Numbered from the stretch's first letter, positions 17,521 through 25,934 are shown. The stretch: DNA of 64,000 bases from Thalassobaculum_A sp040219615 (GCF_040219615.1 NZ_JAVJSE010000001.1:1-64000); one strand, 5' to 3'. Numbers and translations: made by a program. The notes: generated from the sequence alone by a model not told the origin.

Positions 17521-18831
17521 ATGGGCACGGACGGCAACGTCTACGGCTTCGACACCCTGAGCCTGCATGCCGGCCAGCAGCCGGATCCCGCGACCGGCGC
17601 CCGCGCGGTGCCGATCTACCAGACCACGTCCTACGTGTTCCGCGACGTCGACCACGCGGCCTCGCTGTTCAACCTGGAGCGGACCGGCCACATCTACTCG
17701 CGGATCTCCAACCCGACCGTGGCGGTGCTGGAGGAGCGGGTGGCGGCGCTGGAGGGCGGGGTCGGGGCGATCGCCACGGCCAGCGGCCATGCCGGGCTGT
17801 TCCTGGCGATCTCGACCCTGATGGGCCAGGGCGGCCACATCGTCGCGTCGTCGGCGCTGTACGGCGGCAGCCACAACCTGTTCAGCCACACCCTGCCGCG
17901 CTTCGGCATCGAGACCACCAAGGTCAATCCGCGCGACCACGAGGGCTTCCGCCGGGCGATCCGGCCGGAGACCCGGCTGGTGTTCGGCGAGACCATCGGC
18001 AATCCGGGCCTGGAGGTCATGGACATCGCGGCGATGGCGGCGATCGCCCACGAGGCCGGGGTGCCGCTGCTGGTCGACAGCACCTTCGCGACCCCGCATC
18101 TTTGCCGGCCGATCGACCACGGCGCCGACTTGGTGCTGCATTCCGCGACCAAGTGGCTGGGCGGGCACGGCGTGGCGATCGGCGGCGTGCTGGTCGACGG
18201 CGGCACCTTCGACTGGGAGGCGTCGGGCAAGTTCCCGACCCTGACCGAGCCCTATGCCGGCTACCACGGCCTCGACTTCGCCGAGGAATTCGGCCCGCAG
18301 GCCTTCCTGATGCGGGCCCGCGCCGAGGGCCTTCGCGACTTCGGGGCGTGCATGAGCCCGGCCAACGCCTTCCACATCCTGCAGGGGATCGAGACCCTGC
18401 CGCTTCGCATGGACCGGCACGTCGCCAACGCCCGCGCCATCGTGGCCTTCCTGGAGGCCGCCGACGAGGTCTCGTGGGTCGCCTATCCGGAACTCGACAG
18501 CCACCCGGACAAGGCGCTGGCGGCGAAGCTGCTGCCGAAGGGCGCCGGCTCGATGGTGGCGTTCGGCATCAAGGGCGGGCGCGAGGCCGGCCGCACCTTC
18601 ATCGACCGGCTGCAGCTTTGGTCGCACCTCGCCAATGTCGGCGACGCCAAGTCGCTGGTCATCCACCCGGCCAGCACCACCCACCAGCAGATGGACGCGG
18701 CGACCATGCAGGCGGCCGGCCTGTCGGAAGACCTGGTGCGGCTGTCGGTCGGGCTCGAGGATCGGCGGGACCTGGTCGAGGATCTCAAGCAGGCGCTGCG
18801 GGCCGCGGCTCGCGCCGCCAAGGCGGCCTGA
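17521..18831 (+). CDS. metY: O-acetylhomoserine aminocarboxypropyltransferase (sulfhydrylase)
   Basis: A 436-residue PLP enzyme of the Cys/Met metabolism family that makes homocysteine from O-acetylhomoserine and sulfide, or methionine from methanethiol. Visible are DTLSLHAGQQPDPATGARAV at the start, the active-site YSRISNPT, the PLP-binding GGSHNLF region, and the Schiff-base lysine in HSATKWLGGHG. The ATG at 17521 follows GAGGAG; a longer frame from 17476 is not supported. An alpha/beta hydrolase starts 2 bases after the stop. No SAM-II riboswitch was recognised upstream. Confidence 0.9.
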   Translation: MGTDGNVYGFDTLSLHAGQQPDPATGARAVPIYQTTSYVFRDVDHAASLFNLERTGHIYSRISNPTVAVLEERVAALEGGVGAIATASGHAGLFLAISTLMGQGGHIVASSALYGGSHNLFSHTLPRFGIETTKVNPRDHEGFRRAIRPETRLVFGETIGNPGLEVMDIAAMAAIAHEAGVPLLVDSTFATPHLCRPIDHGADLVLHSATKWLGGHGVAIGGVLVDGGTFDWEASGKFPTLTEPYAGYHGLDFAEEFGPQAFLMRARAEGLRDFGACMSPANAFHILQGIETLPLRMDRHVANARAIVAFLEAADEVSWVAYPELDSHPDKALAAKLLPKGAGSMVAFGIKGGREAGRTFIDRLQLWSHLANVGDAKSLVIHPASTTHQQMDAATMQAAGLSEDLVRLSVGLEDRRDLVEDLKQALRAAARAAKAA

Positions 18832-18833
18832 CC

Positions 18834-19640
18834 ATGAAGTTCGAGGTCGACGGCAAGGGCGTCTTCGCCGCCACCGGCGGGCGCCCGTTCGATCCGGCCC
18901 GGCCGGCGCTGGTATGCGTGCACGGCGCCGGCATGGACCACACGGTCTGGGCCATGCAGACCCGCTATTTCGCGCATCACGGCTGGTCGGTGCTGGCGCT
19001 CGACCTGCCGGGGCATGGTGGCAGCGAGGGGCCGGCGCTGCCGACTGTCGAGGAGATGGGGGCGTGGGTCGGCCGGGCACTGGCGGCGGCGGGCGGCGAG
19101 GACCAGGTGGCGTTCGCCGGGCACTCCATGGGGGCGCTCGCCGCGCTGGAGGCGGCGGCCGGGGCCGGCGACGATGCCGTGGCACTGATGCTGCTCGGCG
19201 TGGTCCCCACCATGGGCGTCCACCCGGACCTGCAGGCGGCGGCGGATTCCGGCGACCACCGGGCGGTCGAGCAGATGATCGGCTGGGGCTTCGGGCGACC
19301 GATGCAGATCGGCGGCAACCGGTCACCCGGGAGCTGGGCTTCCGGTGCGGGGTTGCGGGTGCTGGAGCGGGGGCTGTCCGGGCCGCTCGGCAGCGATCTG
19401 CGGGCCTCGAACGGGTATTCCGGGGCGCTCGCCGCGGCCGCACGGGTGCGCTGCCCGACCCTGATCCTGGCGGGCGACGACGACCGCATGACGCCGTTCC
19501 GGCAGGTCGGGCCGCTGGCAGGGACGCTGCCTGACTCGCGGGTGGTGGTGCTGCCGCGGACCGGGCACATGATGTCGATCGAGCGGCCGGACGAGACCCT
19601 GGACGCGATGCGCGACTTCCTGGCGGGAGTGTCGCGGTGA
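18834..19640 (+). CDS. Alpha/beta hydrolase
   Basis: A 268-residue alpha/beta-hydrolase-fold protein. The oxyanion strand VCVHGAGMDHTVW is at about residues 23-35, DLPGHGGSEG follows, the nucleophile elbow is GHSMG near residue 102, the acid is expected in LAGDDDRMTP, and the catalytic His in PRTGHMMSIE. It sits between metY and a thioesterase, with 2-base spacing upstream and a 4-base overlap downstream. The three are almost certainly one operon; hydrolysis of a thioester or ester is inferred. Confidence 0.87.
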   Translation: MKFEVDGKGVFAATGGRPFDPARPALVCVHGAGMDHTVWAMQTRYFAHHGWSVLALDLPGHGGSEGPALPTVEEMGAWVGRALAAAGGEDQVAFAGHSMGALAALEAAAGAGDDAVALMLLGVVPTMGVHPDLQAAADSGDHRAVEQMIGWGFGRPMQIGGNRSPGSWASGAGLRVLERGLSGPLGSDLRASNGYSGALAAAARVRCPTLILAGDDDRMTPFRQVGPLAGTLPDSRVVVLPRTGHMMSIERPDETLDAMRDFLAGVSR

Positions 19641-20080
19641 GCGGCGAGCGCGCGCCGGACCCTGCCCGCGCCGACTACCGGCACTTTCTCGCCATCCAGA
19701 CCCGCTGGATGGACAACGACGTCTACGGGCACGTCAACAACGTCCAGTACTACTCGTTCTTCGACACCGCGGTGAACCAGTACATGATCGAGCGGGGCGG
19801 GCTCGACATCCACAACGGCACCACTGTCGGCCTGGTGGTCGAGACCGGCTGCTCCTACCGACGGCCGCTGGCCTTCCCGGACGTGGTCGAGGCCGGCATC
19901 CGGGTGGCCCGCATCGGCACCTCGTCGGTGACCTACGAGGTCGGGATCTTCCGGCGGGGCGAGGAGGCGGTGTGTGCCTTCGGGCGCTTCGTGCACGTCT
20001 ACGTCGACCGGCAGACCAACCGGCCGGTGCCGATCCCGAAGCAGGCGCGGGCGGCGATGCAGGCGATCGCGGTGGGCTGA
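19637..20080 (+). CDS. Acyl-CoA thioesterase, 4HBT hot-dog family
   Basis: A 147-residue hot-dog-fold thioesterase. The family signature MDNDVYGHVNNVQYYSFFDT (residues about 25-44) includes the catalytic Asp and the helix-capping residues. The start is the GTG overlapping the hydrolase stop (GTGA). It would hydrolyse an acyl-CoA in the cytoplasm. A 10-bp perfect hairpin 23 bases past the stop probably terminates the metY operon. Confidence 0.88.
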   Translation: MSGERAPDPARADYRHFLAIQTRWMDNDVYGHVNNVQYYSFFDTAVNQYMIERGGLDIHNGTTVGLVVETGCSYRRPLAFPDVVEAGIRVARIGTSSVTYEVGIFRRGEEAVCAFGRFVHVYVDRQTNRPVPIPKQARAAMQAIAVG

Positions 20081-20103
20081 CCGGCGTCGATCGGCAAACG
20101 AAA

Positions 20104-20127
20104 GGCCGGCCCCCCAAGGGGCCGGCC
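20104..20127. terminator. Bidirectional hairpin terminator
   Basis: GGCCGGCCCC pairs perfectly with GGGGCCGGCC around loop CCAA, lying between the convergent thioesterase and hsp20 genes. AAAC/AAAG flanks the plus-strand 5' side, giving a T-rich flank on the minus strand, so the better termination signal is for hsp20. Confidence 0.75.
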
Positions 20128-20153
20128 CCGCATCCGTTTCTGTCAGGCCTGGA

Positions 20154-20624
20154 TCAGGCGGCCTTCTTGTCCTCGATCGCCTTCGCGCCCGAAGTGCCGG
20201 CAATCTCGATCTTGCGCGGCTTCATGGCCTCCGGCACCTCACGCACCAGCGAGACGTGCAGCAGGCCGTTCTCGAGCGCGGCGTCCTTCACGCGGATATG
20301 GTCCGCGAGGTCGAAACGACGCTCGAAGTTGCGGGTCGCGATGCCGCGGTGCAGATAGCCGCGGCCCTGGTCCTCGGACTTCTCGATCCGCCCGGAGATC
20401 ACGAGCTGGCCGTTCTCGACGGTAATGTCGAGATCGCCCTCACCGAAGCCGGCGACCGCCATGGTGATGCGGTAGTCGTCCTCGCTGAGCTTCTCGATGT
20501 TGTAGGGCGGGAAGGTCGGCACGTTGGCGGCATCGGTCGCGCGCATCGCGTGATCCAGCAGACGGGCCATCCGGTCGAAGCCGACGGTGGAACGGAAAAC
20601 GGGGGTGAAATCGACGGTACGCAT
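20154..20624 (-). CDS. hsp20: Small heat-shock protein Hsp20 (IbpA type)
   Basis: A 156-residue ATP-independent holdase chaperone. The N-terminus VGFDRMARLLD is that of class A bacterial IbpA-like proteins. The alpha-crystallin domain runs from YNIEKLSEDDYRITMAVAGF to about residue 140, with the conserved LENGLLHVSL strand, and the C-terminal KIEI supplies the I-x-I anchor. It is expected to bind unfolding proteins at high temperature. The leader carries an RNA-thermometer-like hairpin over the ribosome site and a heat-shock-type promoter, described separately. Confidence 0.93.
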   Translation of the reverse strand: MRTVDFTPVFRSTVGFDRMARLLDHAMRATDAANVPTFPPYNIEKLSEDDYRITMAVAGFGEGDLDITVENGQLVISGRIEKSEDQGRGYLHRGIATRNFERRFDLADHIRVKDAALENGLLHVSLVREVPEAMKPRKIEIAGTSGAKAIEDKKAA

Positions 20625-20629
20625 GCCAC

Positions 20630-20721
20630 ATCCTCCTCAGAAGCGATATGGAACTCGGTTTCCAATGGCCCGCCGAACCATGGCCGGGCCGGTTCTCGTC
20701 GGTGCCCGGAACTCCGGCACC
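20630..20721 (-). promoter_or_regulatory. ROSE-like RNA thermometer in the hsp20 leader
   Basis: In the mRNA sense, AUCGCUUC pairs with GGAGGAU (20630-20647) and closes on a three-base loop. The Shine-Dalgarno AGGAGG is thus buried, leaving one unpaired G inside UCGCU. This matches the conserved U-Y-G-C-U element with its bulged G that defines ROSE thermometers of alphaproteobacterial small heat-shock genes. A second hairpin at 20701-20721 (CGGA/TCCG inside GGTGCC/GGCACC, one bulged C) lies upstream, as in ROSE leaders. Melting on heating would free the ribosome site, 6 bases from the ATG. Confidence 0.65.
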
Positions 20722-20733
20722 CCGACACCGGAG

Positions 20734-20763
20734 CATCTGGGAAGCGGCCGATCCGGAGTCAAG
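20734..20763 (-). promoter_or_regulatory. Heat-shock (sigma-32-type) promoter candidate for hsp20
   Basis: On the minus strand CTTGAC (20763-20758) and CCCAGATG (20741-20734) are 16 bases apart and resemble the sigma-32 pattern CTTGA...CCCCATNT. A start near 20725 would give a leader of about 100 bases, the usual length for a ROSE element. Not distinguishable by eye from a weak sigma-70 promoter. Confidence 0.4.
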
Positions 20764-20827
20764 AGGGGGAACTTCCGTAAGGCCCCGGGGGTTGGCAGAG
20801 TGATCCCGGAGCTTCATACTCGTTTTG

Positions 20828-21289
20828 ATGTCGGAACAAATTAACCATATCGGTTCCGCTCCTCGCGTGGCGCCGCTGGACGGCACCTACCGCGAGGTCA
20901 TGGACCTGCTGGAGCGGGCCCGGGCGCTGGCCTCGACGCCCCGCATGCTTGGGGGCATGCCGGTCCGGTCGATCGGACCGGCGGTCGACCCGGAGTCCAT
21001 GATCCGCCTGGAGGCCAGCTGCGAGGCGCTGCGGGTGACGTCCCGGCTGACCCATTGCCTGGCCTGGGTGCTGGTCCACAAGGCGATCCATGCCGGCGAA
21101 CTGTCGCTCGACGCCGCCTTCGATCCCGAGAACCGGCTGAGCGGGGGATCGGTGTGCATGGCCGTGGGCGGCGAGGGCAACCCGCATCTGCCGCGCCGCC
21201 TGCGGGAACTGCTCGGCGCGAGCCGGACGCTGTATGTCCGGCTGGCCCGCCTCGATGCCCGGATGTCGGTCGAGTCGGTCCGCGCCTGA
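20828..21289 (+). CDS. DUF1465 family protein
   Basis: A 153-residue protein. The family pattern is the helix YREVMDLLERARALA, then the core SMIRLEASCEALRVTSRLTH followed by CLAWVLVHKAIHAGELSLDAA. These proteins are small, helical and conserved across alphaproteobacteria, near genes of growth and envelope, with no firmly known role (in Caulobacter-type species a cell-cycle role has been proposed). The ATG at 20828 is chosen over TTG at 20825. It is divergent from hsp20 and shares its 203-base upstream gap. Confidence 0.78.
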   Translation: MSEQINHIGSAPRVAPLDGTYREVMDLLERARALASTPRMLGGMPVRSIGPAVDPESMIRLEASCEALRVTSRLTHCLAWVLVHKAIHAGELSLDAAFDPENRLSGGSVCMAVGGEGNPHLPRRLRELLGASRTLYVRLARLDARMSVESVRA

Positions 21290-21327
21290 GGCACCGGACC
21301 GACCGAGAACGGTGGCCCAAACGAAAA

Positions 21328-21347
21328 CGGCGGCCCGGAGGCCGCCG
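21328..21347. terminator. Bidirectional hairpin between DUF1465 and rpmE
   Basis: CGGCGGCC and GGCCGCCG form an 8-bp stem around CGGA between two convergent genes. AACGAAAA lies on its left side, so on the minus strand the hairpin is followed by TTTTCGTT, a good intrinsic terminator for rpmE. Confidence 0.7.
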
Positions 21348-21370
21348 CATCGATGCCTATCGCCTGGCGA

Positions 21371-21589
21371 TCAGAGCTTCAGGCCGCCGAAGCGCTTGTT
21401 GAAGCGCGAGATCTGGCCGCCGCTGTCGACGATGCGGTGCTGGCCGGTCCAGGCCGGATGCGACTTGGGGTCGATCTCCAGGCGGATGACGGCGCCCGGC
21501 TCGCCATAGGTCGAGCGGGTCATGTACTCGCTCCCGTCGGTCATGATGATCTTGATCTCATGATAATCGGGATGGATGTCGGCCTTCAT
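21371..21589 (-). CDS. rpmE: 50S ribosomal protein L31
   Basis: A 72-residue ribosomal protein, recognised by MKADIHPDYHEIKIIMTDGS and the tail VDSGGQISRFNKRFGG. It contains no cysteine, so it is the zinc-free form of L31 that needs no metal. It is the last gene on the minus strand before the stator-like genes, 123 bases downstream of the MotB/OmpA-like gene. Confidence 0.95.
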   Translation of the reverse strand: MKADIHPDYHEIKIIMTDGSEYMTRSTYGEPGAVIRLEIDPKSHPAWTGQHRIVDSGGQISRFNKRFGGLKL

Positions 21590-21712
21590 CGCGTCTCTCC
21601 ACCGCCGCTGCGCCGATGCGCATCCGGCGGATCCATGATCAATCGGAAGGCGGGTAGATACCCGAACCGGCGGCGGCGTGCAACCCCGAACGCGTGTCCC
21701 TGCCGGACATCG

Positions 21713-23524
21713 TCAGCGCTGGGTCAGCTTCATCTCGATGCGCCGGTTGCGCTCCAGATCCGTGGGGTCGATCGGCTGGAATTCGCCGTAGCCGGTGGCC
21801 GACAGGTGGTCCGCCGGAATCCCCTGTTCGACCAGGTATTTCACGACCGAGATCGCGCGCCCCGCCGACAGCTCCCAGTTGCTGCGGAACTGCTCGTTGT
21901 AGATCGGGACGGTGTCGGTGTGGCCCTCGACCTGCAGGACCCAGCTGATCTCCGGGGGAATGCGCGGCATGATCTCGCGCAGGGTCGCCGCGAACTGCGC
22001 CAGCTTCTGCTTGCCGGTCTCGCCGATCTGCGCCGATCCCGAGGTGAACAGCACCTCGGACTGGAACACGAAGCGGTCGCCGACGATCTTGACGTCGTCG
22101 CGGTCCGACAGCACCTCGCGCAGCCGGCCGAAGAACTCGCTGCGGAACCGGGCCAGTTCCTGGACCTTGGTGGCGAGCGCGGCGTTCAGGCGCTTGCCCA
22201 GGTCGACGATCTGGACCTTCTGCTCGCGGTTGCGGGCCTCGGTTGCCTCCAGCACCGCCTCGATCCGGGCCAGCTGCTGGCGCAGGGCGGCGATCTGCGA
22301 GTTCAGCAGTGCCACCTGCTGCTGCGCCTCGGCCGACACCTTCTCCTCGGCGGTCAGCTTCTGCTGGGTGAGTTGGTGCTCGCTGAACAGCTCCTCCAGC
22401 CGGATGTCGCGCTGCTCGATCTCGGACTGCGCGAGCTGGGTGCGCTCGGTCTGGTCGGCCAGCCGCGCCTCCAGCTTCCTGGTGGTGTCGCGCAGGTCGC
22501 CGAGCTGGCTGCGCTGCTCCTGCGAGCGCGCCCGCTCGGCCTCGAGCTCGGCCTGCAGCCGTTCGGCGCCGGTCCGGCTGTCGCCCAGGTCGGAGCGGAG
22601 CTGGCGCGTCTCGGCCTGCTGCTTGTCCAACTCGTCCTGCAGGTTCACCACCCGCCGGTCCGACTGGGTCAGCTTCTCGGTCAGCTCGGCGACCCGCGCC
22701 AGCGTCTCCTGGTTGGTCTCGCTCAGGGTACGGATGCGGGTCTGGGCGGCGTCGACCTCGCCGACCAGCAGCACCACCCTCTGCTCGGCTTCCTTGCGGG
22801 CGTCCTCGCTGGCCTCGTATTGCTGGCGCAGCGCGTCGCGGGCCTGGACCAGGGCGGCGATCTCGTCCTCCAGGCCCTGGCGGGTCTCGCGCAGGGCCGC
22901 CAGGTCGCGGCGCAGCCGCTCCAGGTCCTTGACCTGCAGCTCGATGGTCTCGCGGTTGGCGGCGATCACCTTGATCGCCTGTTCGAGCTCCGCCGCGCTC
23001 TGGGCACGCTCCGCCTCGGCGATGCCGGCATCGTCCTCGACCGAGCGCAGCTTGCCGAGCAGGGCGTCGCGCTCCTCCAGGACCTCCAGCAGCCGGGCGT
23101 CGATGCCCTTGCGGGCGGCCTCGCTCTCGTCCAGGCGTTGCTGCAGGACGGCGCGGCTGGCCAGCATCTCGGCCAGCCGGCCCTCCAGCGAGTCGCGGGC
23201 CGCGGTCAGCTGGCCGACCTGGGTGCGCAACTCCTCGCGGGCGGAGATCGAGATCTGCAGCTCGGACGACAGCTGGGCGACCGTGATCCGGAGTTCGGCG
23301 CTGGTCTCGCGCTCCAGGGACAGCAACTCGCTCAGCTCCGCCACCTGCCGGGTCAGGCGGGCCAGGGATTCGTCCTTCCCCGACAGGATGCGGGTCAGAT
23401 AGAACTGCGCCACCACGAAGATCATCAGGATGAAGATGATCACCATCAGCAGCGTGGCCAGGGCGTCGACGAAGCCGGGCCAGATGTTGCTGTCGCGTTG
23501 CCGTCGGCGGACCAGGGTGGACAT
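21713..23524 (-). CDS. MotB/OmpA-like stator partner with long coiled coil
   Basis: A 603-residue inner-membrane protein. A basic N-terminus is followed by GFVDALATLLMVIIFILM, one membrane helix with an aspartate (D20) at the position of the proton-carrying Asp of MotB, TolR and ExbD. Residues about 50-460 are heptad-rich coiled coil (many L/E/R/Q, few prolines). The last 130 residues are an OmpA-type peptidoglycan-binding domain with LQVEGHTDTVPI and ELSAGRAISVVKYL. It starts 9 bases after its MotA-like partner. The predicted role is to transmit proton-driven motion across the periplasm to the cell wall; the target is unknown. Confidence 0.8.
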   Translation of the reverse strand: MSTLVRRRQRDSNIWPGFVDALATLLMVIIFILMIFVVAQFYLTRILSGKDESLARLTRQVAELSELLSLERETSAELRITVAQLSSELQISISAREELRTQVGQLTAARDSLEGRLAEMLASRAVLQQRLDESEAARKGIDARLLEVLEERDALLGKLRSVEDDAGIAEAERAQSAAELEQAIKVIAANRETIELQVKDLERLRRDLAALRETRQGLEDEIAALVQARDALRQQYEASEDARKEAEQRVVLLVGEVDAAQTRIRTLSETNQETLARVAELTEKLTQSDRRVVNLQDELDKQQAETRQLRSDLGDSRTGAERLQAELEAERARSQEQRSQLGDLRDTTRKLEARLADQTERTQLAQSEIEQRDIRLEELFSEHQLTQQKLTAEEKVSAEAQQQVALLNSQIAALRQQLARIEAVLEATEARNREQKVQIVDLGKRLNAALATKVQELARFRSEFFGRLREVLSDRDDVKIVGDRFVFQSEVLFTSGSAQIGETGKQKLAQFAATLREIMPRIPPEISWVLQVEGHTDTVPIYNEQFRSNWELSAGRAISVVKYLVEQGIPADHLSATGYGEFQPIDPTDLERNRRIEMKLTQR

Positions 23525-23533
23525 CGGCCTACC

Positions 23534-24670
23534 TTACCGGTCTTCCTCGGCCAGCGCCGCGATCGTGCGCGCCACCAGCCGGATCTCTCCCCGCAGCTCT
23601 TCGGTCATCTGGGCCCGGCCGGAAGCCCCGTCCTCCAGCAGCCGGGCCATGTAGGCCTCGATGTTCCGCAGATGCGTGCGGGCGATCTCGTCGCGGCCGC
23701 CGCCGGACATGTCGGCCAGCCGCGACAGCACCGGGCGCAGCTCTCCCTGGGTGGTGGCGAGGCGCTCCAGCAGGTCGCGATCGCTTTCCAGGCGGTCGGA
23801 CAATGCGCCGAGCCGATCGACCAGGGCCAGCAGCGTGTTGTTGGCATTGCGCCGGTCGTCCTCGCCGCGCGCCATGATGCGCTGCAGCTTGTCCAGCGAC
23901 TCCGCGGTCTGCTCCATCAGCGCCTGCTGGAAGGCGGTGGCCGAGTGCTCGCCCTCGAATCCGAAGCTGCCGGAACTCAGTCGCGTCAGGCTCGCCAGCC
24001 ATTCCTCGAGCTCATTGTAGAACCGGTTCTGCGCCTGGCCGAGCTGTAGGTCCAGAAAGCCCAGGACCAGCGATCCGGCCAGCCCGAACAGCGACGAGCT
24101 GAAGGCCGTGCCCATGCCGGACAGCGGCGACTGCAGGCCGGCCTTCAGGTCGGCGAACACCGCCCCGAGGTCGCCGCCGTCGATGCTGAGGCCGCCGATC
24201 ACCCCGCCGACCGCGCCGATGGTGCGCAGCAAACCCCAGAAGGTTCCGAGCAGGCCGAGGAAGATCAGCAGGCCGGCGAAATAACGCGCCAGATCCCGCG
24301 ATTCCTCGAGCCGCACCGAGATGCTGTCCAGCAGCGACCGCAGCGACATCGCCGACAGGCTCTGCCTGGCGTTCTGCTGGCGGTCGCCGAGCAGCGTCGC
24401 GACCGGTACCAGCAGGCTCGGCGGCTCCTGGATCGACGAGCCCGGCGAGTGGGTACGGTAGGTCTCGATCCAGTTGACTTCCGGGACCAGGCGGAAGACC
24501 TGGCGCAGGATGAACACGATACCGATCAGCAGGACCCCGAGGATTACCCCGTTGAGCGCCGGATTGGCCAGGAAGGCCTCGGCGAGCGGCCCGCCCAGAA
24601 CGCCGCACACGATCGCGACGGCGACCATGAACGAGACCATTCGGATCAGATAGCGACGCGGGTCGGTCAC
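23534..24670 (-). CDS. MotA/TolQ/ExbB-like proton-channel protein
   Basis: A 378-residue inner-membrane protein with hydrophobic segments at about residues 12-30, 40-56, 128-150 and 176-200. The last two form the channel part, with FLGLLGTFWGLLRTIGAVGG and LSGMGTAFSSSLFGLAGSLV as in the MotA/TolQ/ExbB family. A helical, charged tail of about 170 residues follows. Together with the downstream MotB/OmpA-like protein it should form a 5:2-type stator. A flagellar stator is unlikely: no flagellar genes are near and the partner has a very long coiled coil. A housekeeping cell-envelope motor, or a Zorya-like origin, are alternatives. Confidence 0.78.
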   Translation of the reverse strand: MTDPRRYLIRMVSFMVAVAIVCGVLGGPLAEAFLANPALNGVILGVLLIGIVFILRQVFRLVPEVNWIETYRTHSPGSSIQEPPSLLVPVATLLGDRQQNARQSLSAMSLRSLLDSISVRLEESRDLARYFAGLLIFLGLLGTFWGLLRTIGAVGGVIGGLSIDGGDLGAVFADLKAGLQSPLSGMGTAFSSSLFGLAGSLVLGFLDLQLGQAQNRFYNELEEWLASLTRLSSGSFGFEGEHSATAFQQALMEQTAESLDKLQRIMARGEDDRRNANNTLLALVDRLGALSDRLESDRDLLERLATTQGELRPVLSRLADMSGGGRDEIARTHLRNIEAYMARLLEDGASGRAQMTEELRGEIRLVARTIAALAEEDR

Positions 24671-24722
24671 CGGCTGCGCTCCAGGGATTAGCCGGCGTCC
24701 GCGCCGACCGGCAAGCCGCCGG

Positions 24723-25874
24723 TCAGCGGCTCACCAGCACGACATCCACACGGTCCTTGGGGGAATCTTTCGTTCGGTTGCCCAGCGCACGCACGTCCAT
24801 TCGCGTACTCTGGATCTGCTTGTCGATCAGATAGGCACGGACCGCCAGCGCGCGCGACAGCGACAGCCGGCGCGCCTTGTTGGCGTTGTCCTCGTCGCCG
24901 TCGGCATAGGCCATCAGCTGCACCCGCAGCGAGCTGTCCTTGCGCAGGCGGGCGACCACGGCGTCCAGGCCGGCCGAAGCAGCGGGCGGCAGCGCCGACT
25001 GGTTGGCATCGAACGGTACCCGGACGACATCGCCGGCCGCACCCTGCGACGACGGCGACGGGGCGGGCGAAGAGGGCGACGGGCCGGTCGTCGCGGCTGC
25101 GACCTGGGTCTCCTTCGCCGGCGTCGCCTTTTCGGATTCGGGCGCGGTGGCGGTCGGCAGCGCCGGCGGCGGCGGGGCCTTGGGCGGCTCAGGAGCCTTG
25201 GCGGCCGGTGCCGGCGGCGGTGGTGGCGGGGCGGCCGAGGCGGTGGCGGCCGGCTTGGGCGGCGGCGGTGGGCTCGGCGGTGTCGTTGCCGGCTTCGGCT
25301 CGGGCGGCTTTACCTCGGGACGGGGCGGCGGCGGCGGGCTGGAGGCGGCGGCGCGCTCGGCCGGCTCCGGCTGGCGCAGCGTCGGCGCCGCGGCGCGCGC
25401 AGTCGCACCCGGCGGGGTCAGGGCCGGCGGGGTCAGGGCCGGCGCGGTGAGGGTCGGCGCACTGCCGCGCGGGGCCGTCCGCTGCGACGGCGGCGCGGAC
25501 AGGGTCTCGGGCAGCGGCGCATAGCGCGGCGCGTCCGGGCGGCGAAGCCAGTCCGGCGCCGGGGCGCTGTCGATGCCGAGCGTCGGCGCCCCGGCGCGAC
25601 GTGCCGGATAGCCGGCAGGGCTGCCGCGCGACGACTGAATGGCCGCCAGCGCCCCGACCCGCGGGTCGTAGCCGAGTTCGCCTACCGGCGTTCCCGGGCG
25701 CAGCATCTCGGGCACCGTGGGCAACGGGCCGAGGCTCTCCAGCACGCCCATGTCGACGGTCACATCGCCCCGGTCGTCGCCGATCTGGTACGGCACCTGG
25801 GCCGTCGCCGCTCCGGCCGCGAGGCTTGTCACCACCGCGAACGTGATGCCGGCGAGCGCGCGTCGTCCCGTCAT
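24723..25874 (-). CDS. Exported proline-rich OmpA-family protein
   Basis: A 383-residue periplasmic or outer-membrane-associated protein. The signal peptide ends near residue 26 (GAATA). Residues about 110-260 are a proline/alanine linker. The C-terminal 110 residues are an OmpA-like domain: VVRVPFDANQSALPPAASAG, then YADGDEDNANKARRLSLSRA, normally YTDxxGxxxxNxxLSxxRA, which binds peptidoglycan. No lipobox is present. It precedes the MotA-like gene by 52 bases and heads this operon. Confidence 0.78.
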   Translation of the reverse strand: MTGRRALAGITFAVVTSLAAGAATAQVPYQIGDDRGDVTVDMGVLESLGPLPTVPEMLRPGTPVGELGYDPRVGALAAIQSSRGSPAGYPARRAGAPTLGIDSAPAPDWLRRPDAPRYAPLPETLSAPPSQRTAPRGSAPTLTAPALTPPALTPPGATARAAAPTLRQPEPAERAAASSPPPPPRPEVKPPEPKPATTPPSPPPPPKPAATASAAPPPPPPAPAAKAPEPPKAPPPPALPTATAPESEKATPAKETQVAAATTGPSPSSPAPSPSSQGAAGDVVRVPFDANQSALPPAASAGLDAVVARLRKDSSLRVQLMAYADGDEDNANKARRLSLSRALAVRAYLIDKQIQSTRMDVRALGNRTKDSPKDRVDVVLVSR

Positions 25875-25906
25875 TGTCCCTCCCGGTATTCGTCGTTCAA
25901 CGAATC

Positions 25907-25934
25907 GTTATACCAGAGGCGCCGGGCGCGACAA
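25907..25934 (-). promoter_or_regulatory. Promoter candidate for the stator-like operon
   Basis: On the minus strand TTGTCG (25934-25929), a 16-base spacer and TATAAC (25912-25907) sit about 30 bases upstream of the start of the OmpA-family gene. A perfect AACGA-A-TCGTT dyad (25899-25909) overlaps the -10 region and could be an operator. Confidence 0.45.

Noticed and set aside
21353..24049. 898-residue open frame on the plus strand
   Set aside because: Antisense to the MotB/OmpA-like coiled-coil gene; leucine-rich only because of the opposite strand's codons.
21713..25874. Zorya defence system
   Set aside because: Only the ZorA/ZorB-like motor part is similar; no helicase (ZorD), ZorC or ZorE-type gene is next to it, and the neighbours are housekeeping.
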